Part shown: in pieces, positions 36,443 through 44,262 of the stretch
Layout of the letters: each line of letters begins with the position of its first letter
Numbering within the stretch: position 1 is the first letter of the stretch
NCBI GenBank assembly: GCA_963651465.1
Contig: CAVJPS010000008.1
Coordinates: forward strand, 28,889-92,888
From: SUG2458 sp963651465
GTDB lineage: Bacteria > Bacillota_I > Bacilli_A > RFN20 > CAG-826
Length of the DNA stretch: 64,000 bases
Reading direction: 5' to 3'
Made by a program: the position numbers and the translations under genes
Notes under the pieces: generated by a model
Databases searched by the model: none
Seen by the model: the letters and a program-made list of their open reading frames with translations, nothing else
Told to the model about the DNA's origin: nothing

Positions 36443-37378
36443 CTCAATATGTTCATTTTTTAAATTTTCAATTGTCCAGTTGTGACTTAAAAATATAGCA
36501 TCTAATTTCTTAAAATATTTGTAATAAACTTTATACATTTTACGAGAACAAGTTTCTAAAGCATTATCTTTAACATCATTATCAGCTAACAACTTTTCAA
36601 CTTTATAATCTCCGTTTACTTTCCATCCATTTAACATTCCAATATTAATTGCGTTTTTAGGGCAATTAAATGAACAACGAACACAAAGTGCACAATTGTT
36701 ACCAAATTTAAACTTATTTTTTTCTTTATCATATGTAATGTTATTGCAAGGACAATTATTTACGCATTTCATACAATGAATACATTCTTTATTATCAACT
36801 TTAAACATTGGTCCATGAACGTGACTAAAAGGATTTATAATACTTACAATTCCAGACACTGAATGTTTAAAAACATTAGCTTTTATTTTTTCATGTTTTA
36901 ATTCTTTTAAAGATAAAGCATGATCTTTAACGTACCCTAAAGCATATTCATACATTAATTTAGCCATTTCATCACTATGTCTAAAAATCATATTATAAGG
37001 CATAACAATATGGCGTTCTGACAATATATCAAATCCTTTACGACGTAATATTCTCATACATTTCATACTAGATGCATCATTTACGTGTAAGGGTTCACCA
37101 CTACTTTTAAAAAAGAATGCCGGCTTTGTATTATCTAATTTAGGTAAACTTTTTATGTATTTAGTAAAAAGCCAAGTAGGATTAAATCCATAAATTGGAT
37201 AACCAAATCCAACCAAATCAAAATCATTCGGGTTAATAATTTTACCTTCTTTTATATCTTTTAGATTAATTTCTATAATTTTAGTCTCGTATAAATCCTT
37301 TAATTCATTTTCATAAAGTTTAGCAACTTTAAGTGTATTACCGGTTCCCGAGAAAACATAAAGACCTAACTTCTTCAT
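36425..37378 (-). CDS. EFR1-type flavodoxin/ferredoxin fusion protein
   Basis: A 317-residue fusion. The N-terminal flavodoxin-like domain (about 1-165) starts LGLYVFSGTGNTLKVA, an FMN phosphate-binding loop. The C-terminal part has two [4Fe-4S] clusters: C199-x2-C202-x2-C205-x3-C209 and C229-x2-C232-x2-C235-x3-C239. It should carry electrons; partners are unknown and no redox enzyme is adjacent. Ribosome binding site GAGGG precedes the ATG. It is bounded by terminators on both sides, so it is transcribed alone. Confidence 0.88.
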   Translation of the reverse strand: MKKLGLYVFSGTGNTLKVAKLYENELKDLYETKIIEINLKDIKEGKIINPNDFDLVGFGYPIYGFNPTWLFTKYIKSLPKLDNTKPAFFFKSSGEPLHVNDASSMKCMRILRRKGFDILSERHIVMPYNMIFRHSDEMAKLMYEYALGYVKDHALSLKELKHEKIKANVFKHSVSGIVSIINPFSHVHGPMFKVDNKECIHCMKCVNNCPCNNITYDKEKNKFKFGNNCALCVRCSFNCPKNAINIGMLNGWKVNGDYKVEKLLADNDVKDNALETCSRKMYKVYYKYFKKLDAIFLSHNWTIENLKNEHIEEVTKK

Positions 37379-37441
37379 ATAGCCCTCTTTTCTTTTTTAT
37401 TATATAAAATTTCAGATATATTTCCAAATAGAAAATAAAAT

Positions 37442-37470
37442 AAAACTCGGTCCTAGCATAACCGAGTTTT
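37442..37470 (-). terminator. Terminator ending the mraZ-rsmH-(ftsL-like) operon
   Basis: The perfect 10-bp stem AAAACTCGGT/ACCGAGTTTT with a 9-base loop. A weaker hairpin (CTTAGTA/TACTAAG, 37519-37545) lies closer to the gene end. The rest of the 37379-37564 gap shows nothing else. Confidence 0.75.
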
Positions 37471-37564
37471 TTTGGTAGGTTACGTATCAAAAAGAATAAA
37501 ATACGTATTTATTAGAAACTTAGTACTATCTAGCATTTTACTAAGTATCTAGCTTTAAAATTAT

Positions 37565-37816
37565 TTAACGAGTGAATTCACGATATGCAAGAACTTCATT
37601 AACTAAATCAGTTGGCACATCTTTTACTTGAACATCGTTATTGTTTAATACTTCAATTTGACGTGTTAATACGATGTTCTCTTTTGCATATTCATTCATT
37701 AACGGGATGAATATGCCTAAGCCTGCAGCAGCTAAAAAGCCACCAAGAATACCTAAGCGTCTTGCTTTGTAATCTTTAGCTGTTTTGTGAAATTTTTTAG
37801 TTTTGTCTTTCATCAT
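37565..37816 (-). CDS. Short bitopic membrane protein in the FtsL position
   Basis: An 83-residue protein with a basic cytoplasmic N-terminus (KDKTKKFHKTAKDYKARR), one membrane segment (about residues 21-40) and an outer domain of about 40 residues with a short heptad-like stretch (ENIVLTRQIEVL). Place and topology match FtsL, which follows rsmH in most Firmicutes and joins DivIB and DivIC. It is shorter than usual FtsL and has little sequence similarity, so the name is inference. Ribosome binding site AAAGGATG precedes the ATG. Confidence 0.6.
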   Translation of the reverse strand: MMKDKTKKFHKTAKDYKARRLGILGGFLAAAGLGIFIPLMNEYAKENIVLTRQIEVLNNNDVQVKDVPTDLVNEVLAYREFTR

Positions 37817-37837
37817 AACATATCATCCTTTCTATTT

Positions 37838-38773
37838 TTAGAGTTTTTCTATAACTCTTAATTTTGCACTTTCGCTACGTGGATTGAATTTTAATTCTTC
37901 TTCACTTGCCACAATTACTTTACGATTAACTTCTTTATATTCAACTTTGTCTTCGCCAGGTAATGTTGGCATTCCACGAGGGGTTTGTTTTGGGGTACTT
38001 ACTTCTTTAAAAATCTTTTTAACAATTCTATCTTCTAGTGATTGGAAGGTAATTACAGCCAATCTACCATTACGATTTAAAATTGTTAATGCATCCTTTA
38101 GCATTACTTCAAGAACGTCTAGTTCACGATTAACTGCGATACGTAATGCTTGAAATACTTGTTTTGCAGGATGACCTTTTTTTGCTAACTCTTTCATAGG
38201 TAATGATTTTTTAATAACATCAACTAATTCAAAAGTAGTTTCAATAGGCTTCTCTTCCCTTTGACGAATAATTCTTTTAGCTATTTCATAACTATATTTT
38301 TCTTCGCCATATTCACGGAAAATGTTGGTAAGTGTTTTTAAGTCGTAAGTATTAACTATCTCATAAGCTGTTAATTCTTGTTCTTGATTCATTCTCATAT
38401 CAAGTTTGGCATCAAATCGATAACTGAATCCTCTTTCGGCATTATCGAATTGAGGAGAACTAACACCTAAGTCAGCCATAATACCATCAACTTTATTAAT
38501 TCCAATTTTGTTTAATTCGGATTTGATATTTTCAAAATTAGATTTAATAATTAGGAAATTTGAGGCAATTTGTTGAAGTTTAATTTGCGAAGCATCAATT
38601 GCTTCTTGGTCTTGATCAAAGCAGATTAGTTTTCCGTTTTGATTTAATCTTTTTAAAACTTCACTACTATGACCAGCACGGCCTAATGTTAAATCAACAT
38701 AAATACCATCTGGTTTGATATTAAGTCCTTCAATAACTTCGTTAAGTAATACAGGAATATGTTGTTCACTCAT
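37838..38773 (-). CDS. rsmH: 16S rRNA m4C1402 methyltransferase RsmH (MraW)
   Basis: A 311-residue SAM-dependent methyltransferase acting on C1402 in the ribosomal P site. Landmarks are QHIPVLLNEVI at the start, the SAM loop DLTLGRAGHS, MADLGVSSPQFD, GFSYRFDAKLDMRM and RSESAKLRVIE at the end. It starts two bases after the mraZ stop in the usual mraZ-rsmH-ftsL order. Confidence 0.96.
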   Translation of the reverse strand: MSEQHIPVLLNEVIEGLNIKPDGIYVDLTLGRAGHSSEVLKRLNQNGKLICFDQDQEAIDASQIKLQQIASNFLIIKSNFENIKSELNKIGINKVDGIMADLGVSSPQFDNAERGFSYRFDAKLDMRMNQEQELTAYEIVNTYDLKTLTNIFREYGEEKYSYEIAKRIIRQREEKPIETTFELVDVIKKSLPMKELAKKGHPAKQVFQALRIAVNRELDVLEVMLKDALTILNRNGRLAVITFQSLEDRIVKKIFKEVSTPKQTPRGMPTLPGEDKVEYKEVNRKVIVASEEELKFNPRSESAKLRVIEKL

Positions 38774-38775
38774 AA

Positions 38776-39201
38776 TTATTTACTAATAAGAGCCTCAGCA
38801 TTTGTTTCGTCATTAGAACAAGCTTTTTCATAATACTCATTCCATTTTTGACGATCCCAAATTTCAACATGATCAATAGCACCAACGATAGTTACATCTT
38901 TACTTAATCCTTCTCTAGCAAGTAATTTACTAGGAAGTTGTAATCTTCCTTGACTATCAACTTGTAGTTCATCTGTACTACCAGCACTTGCACGGACATG
39001 AGCACGTGATACTGCATTATTGAAATTCAATGAAGATAATTCTTGTAAAGTTTTTTCAAAGTCCTTTTCACTATATAAGTTTAAACAACCATCTAAACCT
39101 TTAGTGACATAAACAACTATTCCTAATTGTTCACGGAATTTAGAAGGTACAACGAGTCGACCTTTTGTATCAATAGAATGTTCATAATTTCCAAAGTACA
39201 T
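38776..39201 (-). CDS. mraZ: Transcriptional regulator MraZ
   Basis: A 141-residue protein with two SpoVT/AbrB-like DNA-binding halves: MYFGNYEHSIDTKGRLVVPSKFRE-type at the start and DSQGRLQLPSKLL in the second half. MraZ controls its own division operon. Start 39201 is chosen because AAGGAG lies 8 bases upstream; a GTG start six codons earlier would overlap the ribosome binding site. Typical MraZ boxes lie in the promoter. It leads mraZ-rsmH-(ftsL-like). Confidence 0.95.
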   Translation of the reverse strand: MYFGNYEHSIDTKGRLVVPSKFREQLGIVVYVTKGLDGCLNLYSEKDFEKTLQELSSLNFNNAVSRAHVRASAGSTDELQVDSQGRLQLPSKLLAREGLSKDVTIVGAIDHVEIWDRQKWNEYYEKACSNDETNAEALISK

Positions 39202-39215
39202 ATCATCAACTCCTT

Positions 39216-39269
39216 CCACTTTCTTCCACTTTACAACTTAATTATAGAAATTTCATTCCACTTTGTAAA
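39216..39269 (-). promoter_or_regulatory. mraZ promoter with three MraZ boxes
   Basis: A consensus promoter TTTACA-N17-TATAAT lies at 39241-39269. AAAGTGG occurs three times: at 39258-39264 across the -35/spacer, and at 39226-39232 and 39216-39222 between the -10 box and the start, these two exactly 10 bases apart. The heptamer and the 3-base spacer match the MraZ site described for Mollicutes (AAAGTG[T/G] repeats). Confidence 0.85.
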
Positions 39270-39348
39270 CCTTTTTAACCACTATTTATTAAAAAAATTA
39301 CCATAAAATCGACATTTTTGTCATTTTTGACACAAATTCTAAATAAAA

Positions 39349-39374
39349 AAAGCCATAGATAAATCTATAGCTTT
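39349..39374 (-). terminator. Terminator after yceD
   Basis: The imperfect stem AGCCATAGAT/ATCTATAGCT is followed by TTTTTTTATTT on the minus strand, just downstream of the yceD stop. Confidence 0.65.
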
Positions 39375-39380
39375 CAAAAA

Positions 39381-39884
39381 TTAGTCATCTAAATTTAAAT
39401 TATCAAGAGCAGCAAAGCGAGGATCAGTTGCATTTTCTTTGCGTTTTTCGTACTCTTCTTCCGTGATTACTTCATACCCTTTGCCACTTTTAGGAAGAGT
39501 TGCTCCTTCTTTAATTACTTTAGTAGGAGCTTCAGTAATTAATAATCCTAAAATGTATTGATCTAAAATAATTTCTGGTTTATCTACATAAAAGATTTCA
39601 TTATCATCTTCGTATGCTTCGTTAGTTGAAAAATCAAAGAAATCTGTTGTTTTAATAACGTGATTAACATCTTCAAGTGAATATGCACAAGTAAGAGTTA
39701 ATGAAGCTTCAACATCAACTTCAACACGAATAATATCATCAAAATCTTCGACACGAGCTTTTACATGACAACTATTTATTTTTTTAAAACTTTCAATTGA
39801 AGACATATCAAATTCTTCAAATGTCATATCTTCTTCTAATGTTTTATTCAAAATAGGTTTTAAAGCATTTAAATTAATTTTCAT
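39381..39884 (-). CDS. yceD: DUF177 (YceD) family protein
   Basis: A 167-residue acidic protein of the YceD/DUF177 family: RVEVDVEASLTLTCAYSLE is the central signature (a Cys in LTC is conserved), followed by ILDQYILGLLITEAPTKV. The C-terminus has DPRFAALDNLNLDD, the usual end. Members are linked to 23S rRNA maturation and are normally followed by rpmF (L32), which is absent here. It starts three bases after pheT. Confidence 0.88.
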   Translation of the reverse strand: MKINLNALKPILNKTLEEDMTFEEFDMSSIESFKKINSCHVKARVEDFDDIIRVEVDVEASLTLTCAYSLEDVNHVIKTTDFFDFSTNEAYEDDNEIFYVDKPEIILDQYILGLLITEAPTKVIKEGATLPKSGKGYEVITEEEYEKRKENATDPRFAALDNLNLDD

Positions 39885-39887
39885 ATT

Positions 39888-42281
39888 TTAACCTCTTAAT
39901 ACAATATTATGATTTTTAAATAATGCTTGTTTAATTGCATCTTCTGCAGCTACTAATTCTTTTTCTTCTAGAGTTTTATTTGCGTTTTGATATGTAATCT
40001 TTAATGCAAGTGATTTATAACCAAAGTCAACGTGTTCCCCAACATATTCATCAAAAATTTCAACATTTGAAACAATTTCTTTACCTGCCATTTTAATTGT
40101 TTTAATTATATCATTTGAAGAAACATCTTTCTTAACAACTAACGCTAAGTCACGTTCAACAAATGGGAATTTTGATGGAGCAACTAATTTTGATATAGAT
40201 GTTTTCATATTAACAAATGCACCTAAATTCATTTCAAGAGCCACAACTGTATTTTTACCGAAATCATATTTCTTATTAGCGTAAGGGTGAAGTTCGCCAA
40301 AAACAGCAACTATATCTTTACCGACTCTTACTTGAGCAGATCTTCCAGGATGGAACTCATTTTTGTTAGATTGTAATCTTTCAATCTTATAACGAGTATT
40401 AGTTAAACCTAATAAATTCATAATTCCTTCAAATAATCCTTTGATTGAATAGAATGAATAAGGTATTTTATGCATTTGATGACGATATTCATCTTCACCA
40501 CATAAAACAATAGCTAAATGAGATTCATTACCTTTTTTAGTATTAATTTCTGAAGTCTCAAAGAATGCTATGTCTTTTGCTTGACGAGATAAGTTATATT
40601 GAACCGTTTCAAATAATGAAGGTAAAATATTATTTCTTACAGTTTCGTGTTCATCTGTCATTGGGTGTGATAAATTAAAGCATTCATCGTTATTAATGTA
40701 AGCAAAACTTTGAACTGTTTCTTTACGAACTAAAGTATACGTTAATGCTTCATATAATCCATTACTAATTAAATAATCTCTAATTTGTCTTTTCTTAAGT
40801 TGAGTTTGATTTAAACCACCAACTGTAACTTCTTGGACTGGTAAAATTGATTTAACTTTATCAAATCCTAAAATACGAATAACTTCTTCGCTTAAATCAG
40901 CAATTGTAGTCATATCAATACGGTGAGCAGGAATAACAGCAATTTTTGTATCTTCGCCAGTTACTTTAACTCCGACACGATTTAAAACATTTACAATTTC
41001 TTCACTTGTAAAATTAGTACCTAAACGATTATTGATTTTTGTAATTGTAAAAGGAATTTCAAGTAATTTATGTTCTAATTCATCATATTTAATAATTTGT
41101 GATTCTTCTTTTGCCCCACATAATTCACGAACTAAAGAAGCAGTTAAATTTAAAACATATTCTTGTTGATGTGGATTAATACCTTTAATAAAGCGAGCAC
41201 TTGATTCACTGCCTAAATTTAATCTAATTGAAGTTTTACGAACAGCAACAGATGTGAAATAAGCAGCTTCAATTACGATGTTCTTTGTATTTTCATCAAC
41301 ACTACATGCTTGTGAACCCATAACACCAGCTAAACACATTGGTTTACCATCACAAGAAATAACGATATCACCTTTTTCGACTTTATAAGTGTTATTATCA
41401 AGGGCTACAAAATCTCCTTCGTAATCATCACATGCTACTAAAGATTCATTACCTAATTTATCTAGGTCATACATGTGTAATGGTTGACCAGTTAATAACA
41501 TAATGTAGTTTCCTATATCAACGATATTGTTAATTGAACGTACTCCAGATGCTGTTAATAATTCTTGCATCCATTTTGGAGAAGGTGCAATTTTAACGTC
41601 TTTAAGAACTTTACCATAAAATAATTTACATTTATCAGTATTACTGCTTACTTTAAATGATGTTTCAAAAGTAACATTATTATTTGCTTCTGGTACTTTA
41701 ACTTCTCTTTCATATAAAGCAGCAACTTCTTTTGCAACATTAATCATTGCGTTGCAATCACTTCTATTAGCAAGTAATTTTAAATCTAATACTATGTCGT
41801 CTAAACCTAAATAACCTAATACATTTTCTTCACCAACTGGTGCGTCTTCAGGTAATTCTTCAATACCGTTAATTTGAGCTTCGGTAAGGTATTTTTTATC
41901 AACACCAAGTTCATATAATGCACAGCACATACCATTTGATTCAACACCTCTAATTGTTGAAGCAACAATAGTAATTTGTGGTAATTTAGCTCCAACACGA
42001 GCAACAATTACCTTTAGACCTTTACGAGCATTTGGTGCGCCACAAACAATTTGAGTAACACCATATTTATTACCTAAATCAACTTTTAAAACATGTAAAT
42101 GATTTGAGTCAGGGTGATTTTGACAATCAATAATTTGACCTATGACAAGATTAGTTGCATTAGCTAATCTGTTAATTTCTTCTACTTCAATTCCAGCAAA
42201 TGTTAATTTATTTGCAATTTCTTCAGGAGTTAAATCTGAAATATCAACATATTTACTTAACCATTTTAAACTTACTTTCAT
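39888..42281 (-). CDS. pheT: Phenylalanyl-tRNA synthetase beta subunit
   Basis: A 797-residue subunit with all standard domains: N-terminal B1 and the tRNA-binding EMAP-type domain (about 40-155, LVIGQIIDCQNHPDSNHLHVLKVDLG), B3/B4 editing region, B5 domain, catalytic-like core and the C-terminal anticodon-binding FDX domain (PFVERDLALVV to the end). With PheS it forms the alpha2-beta2 enzyme. It follows pheS by 12 bases. Confidence 0.96.
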   Translation of the reverse strand: MKVSLKWLSKYVDISDLTPEEIANKLTFAGIEVEEINRLANATNLVIGQIIDCQNHPDSNHLHVLKVDLGNKYGVTQIVCGAPNARKGLKVIVARVGAKLPQITIVASTIRGVESNGMCCALYELGVDKKYLTEAQINGIEELPEDAPVGEENVLGYLGLDDIVLDLKLLANRSDCNAMINVAKEVAALYEREVKVPEANNNVTFETSFKVSSNTDKCKLFYGKVLKDVKIAPSPKWMQELLTASGVRSINNIVDIGNYIMLLTGQPLHMYDLDKLGNESLVACDDYEGDFVALDNNTYKVEKGDIVISCDGKPMCLAGVMGSQACSVDENTKNIVIEAAYFTSVAVRKTSIRLNLGSESSARFIKGINPHQQEYVLNLTASLVRELCGAKEESQIIKYDELEHKLLEIPFTITKINNRLGTNFTSEEIVNVLNRVGVKVTGEDTKIAVIPAHRIDMTTIADLSEEVIRILGFDKVKSILPVQEVTVGGLNQTQLKKRQIRDYLISNGLYEALTYTLVRKETVQSFAYINNDECFNLSHPMTDEHETVRNNILPSLFETVQYNLSRQAKDIAFFETSEINTKKGNESHLAIVLCGEDEYRHQMHKIPYSFYSIKGLFEGIMNLLGLTNTRYKIERLQSNKNEFHPGRSAQVRVGKDIVAVFGELHPYANKKYDFGKNTVVALEMNLGAFVNMKTSISKLVAPSKFPFVERDLALVVKKDVSSNDIIKTIKMAGKEIVSNVEIFDEYVGEHVDFGYKSLALKITYQNANKTLEEKELVAAEDAIKQALFKNHNIVLRG

Positions 42282-42293
42282 ATTTCATTCCTC

Positions 42294-43322
42294 CTATTTC
42301 TTTGCAAATTGTTTTAAAACACGAACATCGTTTTGATAGAAACGACGAATGTCTTCAATACCATAGCGAAGCATTGCCACACGTTCAATACCAATACCAA
42401 AAGCAAATCCTTGGTATTCTTCAGGATCGTAACCAGACATTTTTAAAACATTAGGGTGAACCATACCACCGCCAAGAATTTCAATCCAGCCACTACCTTT
42501 ACAAACTGAGCAGCCTTTACCGCCACATTCATAACATGAAATATCAACTTCAACTGATGGTTCTGTAAATGGGAAATATGAAGAACGTAAACGAACTTCA
42601 CGTTTTTCACCATACATCTTTCTTAAGAATAATTCTAATGTAGCTTTTAAATGACCTAAATTAATATTTTTATCTACAACAAGTCCTTCAACTTGACCAA
42701 ATTGATGTGAGTGAGTAGCATCATCATCGTCACGACGATAAACTTTACCAGGGCAAATAATCTTAATTGGTTTACCACCTTTTGCTTCCATAGTTCTTGC
42801 TTGAACTGGAGAAGTATGAGTTCTCATTAATGTACGTGCATCAATATAGAATGAATCTTGCATATCACGTGCTGGGTGATCTTGAGGAATGTTTAATAAT
42901 TCAAAATTGTAATGATCCAATTCTACTTCAGGACCTTCAGCAATTTCATAACCCATTCCAGTAAAGATATCAATCATTTCATCCTCAATAATTTTAAATG
43001 GGTTTTTTCCTCCCATATCATAATTGACGCCAGGTAAAGATATATCAATTACTTCTTTTTCTAATTTTTCTTGTATTTTCTTTTCTTCTAAAGCAACTCT
43101 CTTGCTTTCAATTTTTTCAGTCAAATTAGTTTTAACTGAGTTAATTTTTTGACCAAATTGTGCTTTTGCCTCACCAACTAAATCTTTCATTTTTGACATC
43201 ATAGCCATGAGTGGTGATTTCTTACTTAAATAAATATTACGAACATTACTTAAGCTTTCTAAATCACTAGCATTTTCAATTTCGTCTAATGCAGCTTGGT
43301 ATAATTCATCTAGATTATCCAT
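42294..43322 (-). CDS. pheS: Phenylalanyl-tRNA synthetase alpha subunit
   Basis: A 342-residue class II synthetase subunit: N-terminal coiled coil (about 1-85), then the catalytic domain with motif 2 (KIICPGKVYRRD), FTEPSVEVDISCYECGGKGC and motif 3 GFAFGIGIERVAML. An open frame runs 25 codons further upstream, but that stretch is the T-box terminator; GGAGG before ATG 43322 fixes the start. Expression is probably governed by the T-box leader. Confidence 0.96.
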   Translation of the reverse strand: MDNLDELYQAALDEIENASDLESLSNVRNIYLSKKSPLMAMMSKMKDLVGEAKAQFGQKINSVKTNLTEKIESKRVALEEKKIQEKLEKEVIDISLPGVNYDMGGKNPFKIIEDEMIDIFTGMGYEIAEGPEVELDHYNFELLNIPQDHPARDMQDSFYIDARTLMRTHTSPVQARTMEAKGGKPIKIICPGKVYRRDDDDATHSHQFGQVEGLVVDKNINLGHLKATLELFLRKMYGEKREVRLRSSYFPFTEPSVEVDISCYECGGKGCSVCKGSGWIEILGGGMVHPNVLKMSGYDPEEYQGFAFGIGIERVAMLRYGIEDIRRFYQNDVRVLKQFAKK

Positions 43323-43344
43323 TTTTAATCCTCCCTTTATAAAT

Positions 43345-43570
43345 AAAAAAGCCGTTCCTATAAAGGAACGACTGATATTGCCGTGGTACCATCCCAATTC
43401 GTATAAATAAATATACGCACTTAATTTACTTTAACGCAGTTAACGAAGCCATTACAGCTTGTACTCCGAGGTGAATTCATTAACATTTACTTTGAACGTT
43501 TCCACTTATTCGTTCTTCCCTATAAGTAAAGAGATTAATTACTATTTCTCTTCAATGTACTATATTATAG
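43345..43570 (-). promoter_or_regulatory. T-box leader of pheST (Phe specifier)
   Basis: The T-box TGGTACCACGGCAA is at 43378-43391, and a terminator stem CGTTCCT/AGGAACG (43353-43370) is followed by a T run. A probable UUC specifier lies in GAATTCAC (codon at 43473-43475), matching phenylalanine. A TATAAT -10 box lies at 43563-43568. The boundary of Stem I is approximate. Confidence 0.92.
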
Positions 43571-43610
43571 TACCACAATTTTTAAAAATGTGAATACCAT
43601 ATTAATTATC

Positions 43611-44162
43611 TTATAATCGATTTAATTCTAAAACTATTGATCCAACATTATCATTAATGTCATATATAGTTAAAGTTTCTTCATTCAAAATAGCATATTG
43701 TCCCATTCCATCTTTAGGTATTGAAGGTGAACCGATTCCAACATAAGAAACTCCATCAACTTTTTTATTATCAAAAACATGATAATGTCCATATAAAACA
43801 ATACTACCTTTTGTAATACAGTCTTCGCTATTAAATTTTAAATGATGACCATGGGTTAAAACGAATTTATGGTTGAATATTTCAATTTCTTTTAACTTAG
43901 AAAAATTGATACCCATTACCATCTCGTCAACTTCAGCATCACAATTGCCTTGAATCCAAACCATATTTTCTTTATAGGAATTTAAAATATTAACTACTTC
44001 TTTTGGCTTGTATCCTGCTGGTAAATCATTACGAGGTCCGTGATATAATAAATCACCTAAAAACCATATTTGAGTACAATTATTTTCTTTATAAACTTGT
44101 TCTAATTTATGCATCTTAAATGCATCGCCGTGTAAATCTGTAAATATTAAAATATTACTCAT
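43611..44162 (-). CDS. yfcE: YfcE/MJ0936-family metallophosphoesterase
   Basis: A 183-residue metal-dependent phosphodiesterase with all five motifs: FTDLHGD (D8 and H10), FLGDLLYHGP, QGNCD, THGHH and GHYHV. Members hydrolyse phosphodiesters; the natural substrate is not known. It resembles YfcE more than the shorter YsnB/YsnA forms because of the insert PRNDLPAGYKPKEVV. It is divergent from the plus-strand lipoprotein gene and has ribosome binding site GGTGAT. Confidence 0.88.
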   Translation of the reverse strand: MSNILIFTDLHGDAFKMHKLEQVYKENNCTQIWFLGDLLYHGPRNDLPAGYKPKEVVNILNSYKENMVWIQGNCDAEVDEMVMGINFSKLKEIEIFNHKFVLTHGHHLKFNSEDCITKGSIVLYGHYHVFDNKKVDGVSYVGIGSPSIPKDGMGQYAILNEETLTIYDINDNVGSIVLELNRL

Positions 44163-44262
44163 TTTTAAATCACCAATAACATTATAATATAAAAAAATAA
44201 TAATTATACTAGATTTTATTTTTAATTTAGAAATATACTATTAATACATAGGAGATGTTTTT

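Noticed and set aside
42294..43397. pheS starting at 43397
   Set aside because: The first 25 codons would translate the T-box antiterminator and terminator; GGAGG before 43322 and the family N-terminus give the start.
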